64,000 bases of DNA from Mytilus californianus (lineage: Eukaryota > Mollusca > Bivalvia > Mytilida > Mytilidae), in NCBI RefSeq assembly GCF_021869535.1, contig NW_026262659.1, positions 12,082,321 through 12,146,320 on the forward strand. The letters run 5' to 3'. The translations under genes were made by a program, and so were the position numbers. Below the pieces are notes generated by a model. That model was not told the DNA's origin and searched no databases. It worked only from the letters and a program-made list of their open reading frames with translations. This document shows, piece by piece, positions 43,765-55,900 of this stretch (position 1 is the stretch's first letter; each line of letters opens with the position of its first letter).

Positions 43765-45216
43765 TAAGTCTCCCTAAACCATATATATTCTTACCCCCAC
43801 CCCCTTTCAATTTGAGAATGTGCTTTTATCTTGTAAACGGTTGAGATCCCCACCCCTAAACCATATATATTCTTGTATGGGACAATAAAACAAATCAAAT
43901 GAAATATTTAGGGAGTCCCTGGGTTCACCCCCACCCCCCTACTTTTTGAAAATTGTAAATTGTCAAGATCCCAACCCTGAAACCATATATATTCTTGTAT
44001 GTGACAACAAAACAAATCAAATGAAATAAAAGGTGAGTCCCCTGGGGTCACCCCCACCCCCTCCTGTTTGAGAACTTGTAAACGGTCGAGATCCCCACCC
44101 CTAAACCATATATATTCTTGTACAGGAGAATAACACAAATTAAATGAAATATAGGGGAAGTCCATGGGGGTCACCCCCACCCCCTTCTTTTTGAAAACTT
44201 GTAAACGGTCAAGATCCCCACCCGGAAACCATATATATTGTTGTATGGGACAATAAAACAAATTTAATGAAATAAAAGCAAGTCCCCTGGGGTCACCCCT
44301 CCCCATCCTGTTTAAGAACTTGTAAACCATCGAGATCCCCACCCCTAAACCATATATATTCTTGAATGGGACAATAAAACAAATCAAATGATATATAGGG
44401 GAAGTCCATGGGGGTCACCCCCCTTTCTTTTTGATAACTTGTAAACAGTTGAGATCCCCACCCCTAAACAATATATATTCTTGAATGGGACATTAAAACA
44501 AATCAAATGTAATTGAGGGGGAGTCCCCTGGGGTCACCCCCACCCCCCTTTTTTTTGAAAACTTGTAAACTGTCAAAATCTTCACCCCAAAACCATATAT
44601 ATTCTTGTATGGGACAATAAAACATATCAAATGAAATACAAGGCGAGTCCCCTGGGGCACCCCGACCCCCTCCTGTTTAAGAACTTGTAAACGGTCGAGA
44701 TCCCCACCCCTAAACCATATATATTCTTGTATGCAATAAAACAAATCAAATAAAATATAGGGAAAGTCCATGGGGGTCACCCCCACCCCCCTTCTTTTTG
44801 ATAACTTGTAAACGGTCTAGATCCCCACCCCTAAACCATATATATTCTTGAATGGGACAATAAAACAAATCAAATGAAATTAAGGGGAAATCCCCTGGGG
44901 TAACCCCCACCCCCTTCTTTTTGAAAACTTGTAAACGGTCAAGATCCCCATGCGGAAACCATATATATTCTTGTATGGGACCATAAAACAAATCAAATGA
45001 AATATAAGGCGAGTCCCCTGGGGTCACCCCCACCCCCTCCTGTTTAAGAACTTGTAAACGGTCAAGATCCCTACCCCTAAACCATATATATTCTTGTACA
45101 GGATAAAAAAACAAATCATATGGAATAAAGGGAGAGTCCCCTTGGGATCACCCCCCCTTTTGAGAACTTGTAAACGGTTGAGATCTCCACCCCTAAACCA
45201 TATAAATTCCTGTTCG
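43765..45216 (-). repeat. Minisatellite, about 13 units of about 120 bp, with an antisense open frame
   Basis: The phrase 'accatatatattcttg' recurs at about 43,788, 43,864, 43,985, 44,107, 44,226, 44,350, 44,466, 44,592, 44,715, 44,839, 44,955, 45,082 and 45,195. The period of about 120 bp is a multiple of three, so the - strand stays open across several units and would repeat 'QEYIWFRGGDLDRLQVLKQE'. The frame breaks at 43,908, 44,387-44,493 and 44,786, and no flanking exons are seen. I regard it as non-coding. Confidence 0.85.
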
Positions 45217-45599
45217 TAATTTCAAGAAGATTTGAATGACATACAGGGTCAATCCATAGGCGTCACTAATGCATATCATAAACCAATTTGTACTGGACAT
45301 TGCCCAATGTCAAGTGACAATGGGAATGACGAATTATTGGAGCTTTGTTTGGGAGACCTCGTAACAGCATTCTGTTACAATTATTTCTTGTTACTGATAA
45401 GTTTTATAGATTTTGAAATGACATTGTATTAATGATAAATCAAATTTTGGATTTTTTTCTTCATTTCTTTGGTAAATTGTTTGTAGCATTTTGTGGCAAG
45501 TTTGTTTGTTATTCTGTAAAAACTAATTTTCTGAATGCTATATATATATTTTTTTTTGATGAAGTAAACTCCTTTAAAAACTAAGCTTATATTGTCTAT

Positions 45600-46560
45600 T
45601 AATAAACATATATTTAGATTTCTGATTTTGGGCCCAGTTTTCAAGTTGGTCCAAATTGGGGTCCAAAATTAAACTGTGTTTGATTTCAACATAAATCGAA
45701 TATATATAGGGTTCTTTGAAATGCTTAATCTAAACCTGTATTTATTTTCATTATTAATAAGATAATACCACATTGAGGTCCAAAGGGTCCTAAATTACAC
45801 TTTTGATTAATTTCATCAAAAAATTGAATTTTTTGGTTCTTTGATACGCTGATTCTAGCGATGTTTGAGTGTTAAATCATATCTAATTTTAGAGAACTTA
45901 GTCATCACTGGTTGTTGTTATTATATTATTGATTATAATTTGAAAAATTGCATCATATCTTATTTTAGAGAACTATTTATCCAGTTTGATTTATTTCCCT
46001 TTGCACAGAAAATATTATGGATAAAATTAACCTGTGTTTCATTTCAACATAAATTAAATATATATAGGGTTCTTTCAAATGCTGAATCTAAACCTGTATT
46101 TAAATATTAGATTTTTGGGCCAAGTTTTCAAGTTGGTCCAAATCAGGGTCCAAAATTAAACTTTGTTTGATTCAACAAAAAAAATATTTATGGGGTTCTT
46201 TGAAATGCTGAATCTAACCATGTATTGAGAGATTTTGGATTGTGGGCTCCTTTATCAAATTGGTCCACATTGAGGTCCAAAGGGTCTTAAATTAATCTTT
46301 TGTCTGATTTCATCAATAATTGAATTCTTGGGGTTCTTTGATATGCTGATTCTAATATGTACTTAGATTTTTGATATTGGACCATAATAGGTATTTAAAT
46401 GTCCAATTTCAAGTATTTCAGTTCTTAAACCACATTCATTTTGTGTCACAAACCTATGCTGTGTCAAATATTCAATCACAATCCAAATTCAGAGCTGTTT
46501 TAAGCTTAAATGTAGTGTCCATACTTGCTCAACTGTTCAGGGTTCGACCTCTGCAGGAAA
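45600..46560 (+). repeat. Partial copy of the tandem-core element (copy 2)
   Basis: It contains about five diverged monomers of the array seen at 32,440-34,060 ('ggggtccaaaattaaactNt', 'ggttcttt..atgct') and the same right-hand module: 'ggaccataataggta', 'ccacattcatt', 'gtgtcaaatatt', 'ctgttcagggttcgacctct'. The palindromic left end is missing. Confidence 0.8.
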
Positions 46561-47989
46561 ATCCGGTTTGCTGTCACTCTGACAGCCTCTTGTTAAATTC
46601 TAACATTCCACTATATGTATATATTACTATACAAAATATAAGCAAAGACTTATAAATCCATACTAAAACAGTATAAAATAATTAACATTATCATGATTAT
46701 GATAGTAATTAAATTTTGTAATGATTGTAAATTATCATTACGTTTTTTTGTGAGCTGCAAGGATTTAAAATCTTTGTGAATTGAAAACACACACATATTT
46801 TTATTCACGAAAGTGTAAAATTTAAATATTTAATTAATTTATCTTACTTTCCGTTTTATGGATATATTACAATACAAAAAATTAAATAACAATTACTTAT
46901 AAAACCTTACTAAAACGGTATGAAATAATTAACGTAGAAATATAATGATAATTGTTTATCAACATTTTTTTTGTAGGATGCAAGGAGTTATTCAAATTTA
47001 ATTATTATGTTTCATTAACAAATGAATATTTAAAAATACCAAAGCAGAGTATCTTGTCATATAAAATACTTATTTCTTAATTGCAACTCTGAAAATATTC
47101 TGACTTCAATTATTGTTAGTTTCTACAGAAATATAAATACAGTATATATTTCTTTGATTTAAATACTTTTGATAATAATATTATCTTTCTGTTTTCCGAT
47201 CTAATATAAATATTTAAACCAGATTGTTCTCTCCTAAGTCTATGATGAAAATACACAATATCACGTGGTTAAATCTTCAGACATAATTAGTTTACATGTT
47301 ATCGTGAAACTGCACAATACCACGTTATGTCTGTCTGTCCATCTGTCAGTCCGGCAAATCAGTTTTCCAGACTTTTTCTTCGTGCTTGAAGATATTGATT
47401 TGATATTTGGTTCATTGATTTATCATGACAAGTTACAGGTCAAGTTCAATTTTCACAATTTTAGCTTTTCTCTTTGTTCAGCATGTTCAGTTAAAGCCCT
47501 TTCCCTAGGATTAAATTTTTGATGAAATACTTATTAATTAGTAGATTTCTGTTCAAAGGGAAATAACTAATTTTTTAAAAGATTTTTAAAAGACAAAATG
47601 ACATTTTGGATTTTTTTCCTTTTCTTTGGTAGATTGTTTGAAGAATTTAGTGGTAGGTTTGTTTGTCATTCTTGAAGACATTGATTTGATAATTAGTATA
47701 TAGTTTTATCATGACAAGTTATAGATCAAGTTGGAATTTTGTTCCAGTCTGATAATTTTGTGCAGAATTATGGTCTTTGGACATAGAAAATTCACTTAAA
47801 TAATCAGTTTTCAACAGTTTTTTTTTTCGTCATGCTTGAAGATTTTGACTTGATTTTTTATATGTAGTTTACATCATGACAAGTTATAGATCAAGTTAGA
47901 ATTTCGTTCCATTACAATGAATTTGTAACTGGTAGGGGACTATGTATTGCCATGCAATACTCACAGAATGCTTGTTTCTTTTCATATAC
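46561..47989. other. AT-rich stretch with a bivalve repeat module near its end
   Basis: No gene is seen. The phrase 'tcatgacaagttacaggtca' with a preceding 'cttgaagatattgatttga' appears at about 47,385-47,450 and, diverged, at 47,680-47,735 and 47,830-47,905. It forms a loose three-copy tandem repeat that begins with 'gtctgtctgtccatctgtca' at 47,328. Confidence 0.5.
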
Positions 47990-48164
47990 AGTCAGGGGTA
48001 CTACTTGTACAAGTAATTTTTATTTACTTGAAGAAGTAAATATTAATATACATATATAAGTAAATTTGTAAGATACTTATACAAGTGTATTTTATTTACT
48101 TGTATAGGTAAATTATTTTTTGGCTAAGTTATGTCCCTTAGATATTCAGATTTTTTATATGACC

Positions 48165-48310
48165 GCAATATTGGTATCACGTCGTCGAAATCTATGAAAT
48201 TTAAACTCAAGTTTTATAACCACAAAAGGAAGGTTGGGATTGATTTTGGGGGTTTTGGTCCTAACAGTTAGGGGCAAAAAGGGGGAAAAACAAGGGTTTC
48301 CTGGTTAATG
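48165..48310 (+). repeat. Fragment of the tandem-core element (copy 3)
   Basis: It starts 'tatgaccgcaatattggtat' and includes 'ggaaggttgggattgatttt', as at 31,605. It is truncated on both sides. Confidence 0.7.
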
Positions 48311-48498
48311 TACAATTAAGACAATTTAAAAGCAGTGTAAGGGAGGTAATCCAAACACAAACAATGTTTTAAATTATGTATAACGGAATGTTGTATTGTC
48401 TTGAGCTGATTAGCTGTCAATTTACTATAAGAAGTTACTATTAAATTTATGATGATTAAGGAATATTGATTTTAGCCATGGTTTGTATGTCATTTTTA

Positions 48499-49530
48499 TA
48501 CAACCGCAAAAAATTTTGCGGTCCTATATTGGTATCACGTCGTCCGAAGACATTTGGTTTCCGGACAATAACTTTAGTATAAATTAATAGAAATCTATGA
48601 AATTTAAACACAAGGTTTATAACCACATAAGGAAGGTTGGGATTGATTTTGGGGGTTATGGTCCTAACAGTTTAGGAATTAGGGGCCAAAAAAGGGCCAA
48701 AATAAGCATTTTTCTAGTTTCCAGACAATAACTTGTGGAACGGTGAATGAATCTCTCTGAAATTATTTCACAAGTTTCCATACCACAAAGGGATGGTTAG
48801 GATTGACTTTGGGGGGGTTATGGCTCAAACCGTTTAGGAATTAGGGGCAGAAAAGGGGGAAAAACCAGGGTTTCCTGGTTAATGGACAATTTAAAGCAGT
48901 GTAAGGGAGGTAATCCAAACACATTTAAAGTACAATGTTGTGTATGTTTGGATTTACCTCCCTTACACGTCTTTTAAATTATCTATAAAGAAATGTTGTA
49001 TTGTCTTGAGGTGATTAGCTGTCAATTTATTTTTAGAAGTTATTATTAAAGGAATATTAATTTTAGCCATGATTATGTATGTCATTTTCTATTTTAAGAC
49101 TTTTATGATGTATTTAAATTGGTAATTACGGTTGCAAACTCCATTGGAAATTTGAATTGAGATTATGACCATATCTTGCATGTCTTGAGGGAAAGAATTT
49201 TTTTTTTGGAAAAAGGGGTGGGGGGCAATCTTTTCTCATTTTAGATTTTTTTTTTTTTTTTTTGGGGGGGGGGGGGGGGGGGTCAATATGCAACAGCATA
49301 GTGTATTGCACAAAAGCAAAAAATTGAATATAAATTCAAATCATATTCCCAATTCTAAGTTCTTTGACTACAGTTATTCTGTGTCAGAAACCTATTATGT
49401 GTCAAATATTTAAGTACAATCCAAATTCAGACCTGTATCAAGCGCGAATATTGTGTCCTTCTTTGCCCCAACTGTTCAGGGTTGGACCTCTGCGGTTGTA
49501 TCCAGCTGAGCTCAGCAAAGCATTTTATTA
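48499..49530 (+). repeat. Copy 4 of the tandem-core element, without the array
   Basis: Both ends are recognisable: 'tacaaccgcaaaaaattttg' on the left and 'gttcagggttggacctctgc' on the right. The roughly 1.6-kb tandem core of the 31.4-kb copy is absent. A T-run joined to a G-run (about 49,246-49,282) lies where the array would be. Confidence 0.75.
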
Positions 49531-49890
49531 CTTATACAAGTAAAAAAGTCATCCTATCTTCTTTTCTTGAATTCTTTGGACTTCTTTGCTCTAATAGAAT
49601 TTTTAATTGTCTGTCCTTTGCAGATGTCTTTTCTAATCATTTAAGTGAAATTTCATGGACAATGAAAATCTCATTTACAAGCCCCCAAGGGGCAATTTTT
49701 GAAGGCCTTGGGCTAATACTTAAGATCTTTGCACAATCAGTTTCTTTGTTGAATTAATGAGATGAAACATTGAACTCTAATAAAAAATTATGAGCTAACC
49801 TGAGAAAAATTGTTAAAGGCATGTTTTTACATCTCAAAACTTGAGAATTTTTGTGGGATTGTAAAAAAAAATTACTTATACAAGTAAATT
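49529..49890 (+). repeat. Uninterrupted copy of the repeat split at 37,785/41,418
   Basis: It begins 'ttacttatacaagtaaaaaa' and ends near 'attacttatacaagtaaat', so both ends carry the same palindromic motif. The single TTAA at 49,641-49,644 corresponds to the insertion site of the foldback element in the other copy. Confidence 0.85.
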
Positions 49891-49918
49891 TTTGAGCTTA
49901 TTCAAACATTATAATTAA

Positions 49919-50200
49919 TGATGTGATTTCCGAGTATTATCACTCAATACTAATACAATTCAACGCCTCTAATTGTACTAACTTACCAAATATCCTCTGA
50001 TATGTCCCTGGTAATATGTTTCTCGTTGCGTCCTTATTCCCGCCAATACGCCAACTCTCGTTACCTGGTAACTATCTGAGATCTTATCCTGAGCTGGGTA
50101 GTTTACCATGGATCATTCCGGGAACCGGACTACGCGGTATATCTAACTACCGTACTGTCTACATAGTAATGTCACGTCCATTATACCATATTACACAACA
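49919..50200 (-). repeat. 3' LTR of element 2
   Basis: 282 bp. It matches the 5' LTR (58,676-58,957) except for three substitutions, near the positions reading 'gtccctgg', 'ttctcgtt' and 'ctgagatc' here. Confidence 0.95.
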
Positions 50201-50213
50201 CTCCCCCCACTTT
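50201..50213 (-). promoter_or_regulatory. Polypurine tract of element 2
   Basis: On the - strand AAAGTGGGGGGAG abuts the TG of the 3' LTR, matching the arrangement in element 1. Confidence 0.85.
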
Positions 50214-50555
50214 GAAAAGAGGGAGTTTACTTCCTATTCGAATATTCACTATCTTCCTTTAGTCCACCCCGTCTGGTCGCACCACGGGGATACAAATAAA
50301 TCTCCATATATATAGTTATATATATTTTCCAATGTTGACATATTAACAACATACATATATTTCAAAATTCCACAATTGCTCCGTTGTCGCTCTGCGGAGT
50401 TAATTTATAACTGACATATCATTCCTCGATATATATATTACACACAATCTTCACTGTAATGTCCAATCAAAATTTACAATTGATTTCCTTTATTCTCTAT
50501 GTACACACGAATCTGCTCTATATGTACATCATAGTATCCTGTCTTATATTTTAAG
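50214..50555 (-). other. 3' untranslated region of element 2
   Basis: About 340 bp between the pol stop and the polypurine tract. No open frame resembling the TatD ORF of element 1 is present. Confidence 0.7.
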
Positions 50556-51732
50556 TTACCTTGCGGTATCAGAGTCCTGGCACCGTGGACATCTGAACTT
50601 TACCATAGTGTCTGCCACCGCTGGTGTCAAATCTATACAAGCTCCATGGTACCACTCATCGCAGAAATCACACTGTATCATAAACAGTCCATCATCTGGT
50701 TTTCTGCACAAACAGTGTAAGTCTGGGTTAATCGCCTTGGTTACATCTTCACCGTCCTGTAACCGGTGCTGGCACTGTTTTAACCAGGGTGGTACTTCTC
50801 TATCTTTGCATGGTTTTAAACGGTCATGATTTATTGTCAGTACAGTTTTTTGTAATTTTATCTTGTACACATACGAAGATAATTTGGCACATACAAGTCC
50901 TGGACCTTTCCAAGGTGGGTCCAATTTCTTCGCCCTACCTTTAATTTTTGCAGTGTCTAAAACATAAACTAAATCTCCTATTTTGTATTCTCTCTCCAGG
51001 ATACGTACATCATAATCACGTTTCATGGTATTCTGTGTAGTTTTTAGCGTGTTGCGCGCTATTTCATGTGCAGATGTTATGGCATCTCTGAGTCTTATCA
51101 CATACTCATCTTGTGACTCGTCTGTTTTAGCACCAGGTACGCTGTACAATAAATCAACAGGCTGGTTAACCTCTCTCCCAAGCATAAGCATGTTTGGCGT
51201 AAAACCAGTACTTCTGTTCACCGACGATCGAACAGCTCCTGCCAACTGTGCCAAGTGTTCATCCCAATTGTTTTGTTGTTTAGACACGAAGCAACGGACG
51301 GCGTCCATTAAGGTTCTGTTGCAACGTTCTGCTTGTCCGTTTGATGATGGTCTACGGAGTAGTTCTCGCTTTGTGCATTTGCAAGATTTCACAGATGGAT
51401 TTGAAAAGCTTACTTTCAAAATTGCGTCCTTGGTCTGTAAAAACCTGAAATGGGAATCCAAAACGAGAGAAAAACTCGTTCACAGCAGCTCTTGCCGTAT
51501 GTTCTGCAGTTTGTGCTGGTAACGGAATACATTCCATCCATTTGGAAAACTGATCAACCATAACTAGTACATGTGCATTCCCAAATTTCGTCTCTGGCAG
51601 TGGTCCTAGAAAATCTAAGTGGACACGCTCCATTGGTGCACCTGCATGAAACTGGGTAAGCGGACATTTAGCCTTCCTGTTTGGCTTCTTGTGTAAATTG
51701 CATGTACTGCATGTTTTGACAAAGTCTCTTAT
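50556..51732 (-). pseudogene. pol: Pol of element 2, C-terminal part: integrase core, GPY/F module, PHD finger
   Basis: This resumes the integrase after the inserted element, at 'SAIRDFVKTCSTCN', the CxxC of the H-H-C-C finger. The catalytic core shows HLDFLG, FTDQGRNFES and NGQAERCN. A net loss of two bases near 51,354 shifts the frame between the second Asp and the Glu, and a stop appears at the break. After it come the 'GDLVYVLDTAKIKGRAKK' module and a C4HC3 PHD finger (about 50,565-50,718, CLCRKPD, FMIQCDFCDEWYHG, CPRC) before the stop. The PHD finger retains the same aromatic positions as in element 1. Confidence 0.85.
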
Positions 51733-52949
51733 GGCAGATTCCATATAAGAAATTGAAATGTCTGTCAAAATGAATAAATAAATAAAAATAATAGTTACTG
51801 TTATTTTAAAGATAATCTGTGAATGTTTTGAGGAATAATGATGTTAGAAGAAATTATAAAAATAATTTTTGGATATGATTGTTTCCGTTTAAAGTAGAAA
51901 TGATTAAAACAAGTTGAAAAAATGCAAAAATTTTGACAGAATTAACTCCCATTTTTTTACACAATGTTTATGTGTTGCTATGCTTTATGTTGACACTTGT
52001 ATACTGGTATTTACTAGTGTAGTCTGGTTATTCAAACATCCCTGTTCCCAAATTTGTTACTTTTTTTAGTCAAAAACATCTGTGATATATATTTTTTTTC
52101 ACTTTCAAATATCTTGCTTTATAGCTCAGTGTCTGTCAATAAATCTTATGTCAGGAACATCGCTGTAAAAACTTTCAAAATCATTTTAGGTTCCAATATA
52201 TGCCAGTTAAAACTGTAAGTCACGCTGTGCATAAGAAAAAACACATGTTGATTCTTTTATTTAACTTTATTCAAGCAATAGATTTAACTTATATGTTTCC
52301 TACATAAGATCTGTCAAACTTGTTTTCTTATGTCTGAAACATTTGAATGTGCTAACAGTTAAAGTTCTTTGACCTGTAGTGAAATCTTGTTAGATGTTAG
52401 GCTGCAGTATTTTCCAGGAGTTTTAAAAATGACTTTCAACTAGGATTTGATTTCCAATGTCAGTCAAAAAAAACAAATATATATTGTCTGTCAAAATATC
52501 TTATGTATGAAAAATCTTATGTCAGAATAAAGTCTGTCAAAATCTTATGTCAGAAACTCAATTTTTCTGTCAAATCTTATGTCAGAAATAATAAAGTCTG
52601 TCAAATCTTATGTCAGAAAAAAAAAAGTCTGTCAAATCTTATGTCAGAAATAATAAAGTCTGTCAAATCTTATGTCAGAAAAAATAAAGTCTGTCAAATC
52701 TTATGTCAGAAACACTAAAGTCTGTCAAATCTTATGTCAGAAACAATAAAGTCTGTCAAATCTTATGTCAGAAACATAATATTTAAGGCTTCGTTTATTT
52801 AAAAAGGATGATGCTCATAATTTTTTTTTTGGTCAAATTGTCTTTATCTTTATTAGTAAAGCATGTATTCAAAAACAGAAGTTCATTGCTTATGATTTTT
52901 GCCTAACATGCTTATGGGAGTTGTTTCACTTTCTTATATGGAATCTGCC
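51733..52949. mobile_element. 1,217-bp TIR element inserted in the integrase of element 2
   Basis: The ends GGCAGATTCCATATAAGAAA are inverted and match over about 26 bp with one mismatch. TTAT is duplicated on both sides (51,729-51,732 and 52,950-52,953). Removing the insert and one TTAT makes the integrase reading frame continuous across the site, which confirms the boundaries. No protein is encoded. The right half contains a 31-33 bp tandem array. I cannot assign a superfamily from a 4-bp TTAT duplication and a GGCAG start. Confidence 0.9.
52480..52775 (+). repeat. Tandem array of about nine 31-33 bp units inside the TIR element
   Basis: The unit is TCTGTCAAATCTTATGTCAG followed by AAAyAATAAAG or a variant. 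The first copies are degenerate and the last six are almost identical. Related single copies lie outside the array at about 51,758, 52,137 and 52,310, so the array probably grew from a motif already in the element. Confidence 0.9.
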
Positions 52950-55900
52950 TTATTCGTTGTGTCATACCATACCATTGATATTTCGCCTTGATTCTTAGTG
53001 TGGTCCTATTCATACCTTGGTGACCTGCAGCAGGAATATCATGACATAATGATATCACTTGTTCTACAAGATCTCTTGGTACCACAAGTCTTGGTGTTCT
53101 GTCTTTCTTGTCCAAATTTCTCAATATTCCATTATCATCTAGATAGAACATATCTTTGTTTATCCAATATTTCTTGGCTATTGGACTGCATCTGAATATT
53201 GTAGCCTCTGATGGTTCTGTTTTGTCCCTGAACCATACCAGTATTAACTCCAAGTCTGGGTCTTTAGACTGATAATCTCGTAATTGCTCTGGTGAATAAG
53301 TACTAGCTTCTATACCTGTCTCAGTAATGGCATTTACATTTGGAAGGTCCAAATATGTCGCGTAAACTGACATACCAAGTGGTGTAGTGACTATTTCAAC
53401 TGAACTGTGACAAACATTTTGGTTCTGGCTTACTGTATCTTGATTGGTACTGTCAAATACTTGTGGCTGGACCGGAGATGTACCTAAATTCTCATTCACG
53501 TGACTTGTCACGTTCTGTTCCCCGTCTTGGGATACTAGTATTGAACTATCTGGTCTAGCATTGTCCTGTTTCATTAATTTGTTCTCAGAAATCAAAGAAC
53601 TCGGTAGTACTGTAAGTGGTCCTGTATTGTATGGTTGCTCATAAGTTTTACAGTCTTGATGTGAAGCTAAAGGAATACCGTTATCTACGTCTTCTTGAAA
53701 ACCAAGCCAACTTTGGTGAGCACGAGTACAATAATCGCATGCTCCACAGGGTAGATTGTGTTTTAGCACGTTCCCAGCTGCTAATCTATTCTGTGAACAA
53801 GCTAAATCTGGCAGACGTGATAATGCGTCCGCATTTTGGTGTCTTTTACCTGGCCTGTGCTTTACTGTCATGTGATACTGGCTTAGCTCCTCTAACCATC
53901 GAGCTAGTTGTCCTTGTGGCTCTTTAAAGTGCAATAACCACGTTAAACTACTATGGTCTGTACGGACTATAAACTCTCTGCCTAAAAGGTAATGTCTATA
54001 ATGTCTGGTGAATTTCACTACTGCAAGCAATTCTTTCCGTGTCGTGCAGTATCGTTTTTGCTCATGGGTTAATGAAAAACTTCCGTAGGCAACGGGACGC
54101 TCTACACCATCTTGTACTTGTATTAATTCTGCGCCAATTGCGAAATTGGAAGCATCTGTGTCCAAAATAAACGGATCTTTATTGGTGGGTAATGCCAATA
54201 ACGGAGTTGTTGTCAATGCATCTACAAGTTTGTCAAAAGCCTCTTGCTCTGAATCTCCCCATTTGTACGGTTTCTTACCGGTCAATTGGTACAAAGGGTA
54301 GGATAAATCCGCAAAATTCTTGATGAAAGTTCTATGATAATTAGCAAAGCCAAGAAATTGTTCAACCTCTCTTGTTGTTGTAGGTTCTTTCCAGTTTTTA
54401 ACAACTTCAACATATTCAGTGCCAATTGCCATACCATCTCTATTGATTGTTCTGCCTAAAAAGTCTATTTCCTTTTTAAAGAAATCACATTTCCTGGGTT
54501 TCAATTTGAGCCCATACTCTCTGAAACGTTCAAAAACTGATCTCAAATTCTGTAAATGGTCTTCAAATGTCTTTCCCATTACTAGAATATCGTCCAGGAA
54601 GGCGAGTACAACATTCCATGTTAAACCTCTGAGAACGAGATTCATTACTCGTGAATATGTTCCAGGGGCATTGCAAAGTCCAAAACTCATACGGACAAAG
54701 TGGAATAATCCATATTTAGTGATGAAGGCAGTCTTTTCCTTGTCTGAGTCCTTCACTTTAATCTGATAATATGCACTATTAGCGTCCAATTTTGAAAACC
54801 ATTCGTTTTCCGCCAAAGTATCCAAACATTCGTCTATCAAGGGAAGCGGATAGACATCTTTTTTCGTCACGGAATTCAACTTCCGGTAATCAATACACCA
54901 GCGCACGTTGCCATCGCGCTTGCGCACAAGTACTGGGGCAGATGCCCATTCTGATATAGATGGTTCTATTATACCTGCATCTAACACTTTCTTTAAATGG
55001 CTTTCTTCTTCGTGTGCAAAGCACATGGGTGTTCGTCTTATTCGTTGTTTGATAGGGCGCGCATCACCTGTATCAATCTCGTGTTCAATGTGGTTAAATG
55101 TTCCCAAGTCAAAATCATCTAGTGCAAAAAAATCAGCAAATTCATGAAGTAAATTTGCAACTTTGGACTTTTGGTCTTCAGCAAGTGTACTGGATTTATC
55201 CAATATGTTCTGCAACTGTTCCGGTAGTTCATTGTTATCTCTGGCTATTCCAGTTGTTGCTACTGACGGGGCTGGCCCCGTTTCAACAACGTCAGCTTCA
55301 ATTGCTTCGCCTAATAGAGTTCCCTTTTGCAAAACTATCTTGTTGTTCGTTACATTAAGTAAACTGACACATGGCAAAGAACTAGCATTGTAATAACCAC
55401 GTGGGATTAACAAATCTATCTCTTTATTAGGTTCAACTATAAAATCAGTTAATTCCGCTGACAAATCTGACTCTAATTGTACGACTGAATTAGGAGGTAT
55501 GACTGTTCTATGTGGAACGGTAATTTTAGCTACTCTTGCTATAACGTTCACAGGCGGTACCAGTCCAACATGTCCATGTACCATAGGTAGTGCCTCTCCA
55601 TTGATGAAGAAGATTAATTTTCTGCAGTCTAAAATTACTTTTGCTTTGACTAGAAAATCAAGTCCTAATAGCATGTCATTATCAATAGGCGCAACATAAA
55701 TATCTGTCCGATATGTTCTTTCACCAATTTGTAATTCAACTGGTCCCACTACAAAGGCATCCATGTGCATACCACGCCCTGCTGCATGCATTGTTGCTTT
55801 TCTTTTCATGGGTGGTTTTTTGCTAAGAGATTCATAAACTTTGTCAGAAATGATTGTTACTTCTGCTGCGGTATCTACTACCGAAATTACAGGCTGTCCA

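Noticed and set aside
43908-45114. Minus-strand open frames of 97-159 codons with a repeated 40-residue unit
   Set aside because: They arise because the satellite period is close to a multiple of three. Frames break between blocks, and there is no start context or flanking exon.
49126-49311. A proline/lysine-rich frame on the minus strand
   Set aside because: It is translation of adjoining T and G homopolymer runs.
50016-50315. A 99-codon frame repeated at 58,773-58,961
   Set aside because: It lies on the antisense strand of the two LTRs of element 2 and repeats only because the LTRs do.
52480-52775. Direct repeats of 31-33 bp that look like a CRISPR array
   Set aside because: The units are contiguous with no unique spacers, lie inside a eukaryotic TIR element and are not palindromic in the CRISPR manner. 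It is a minisatellite.
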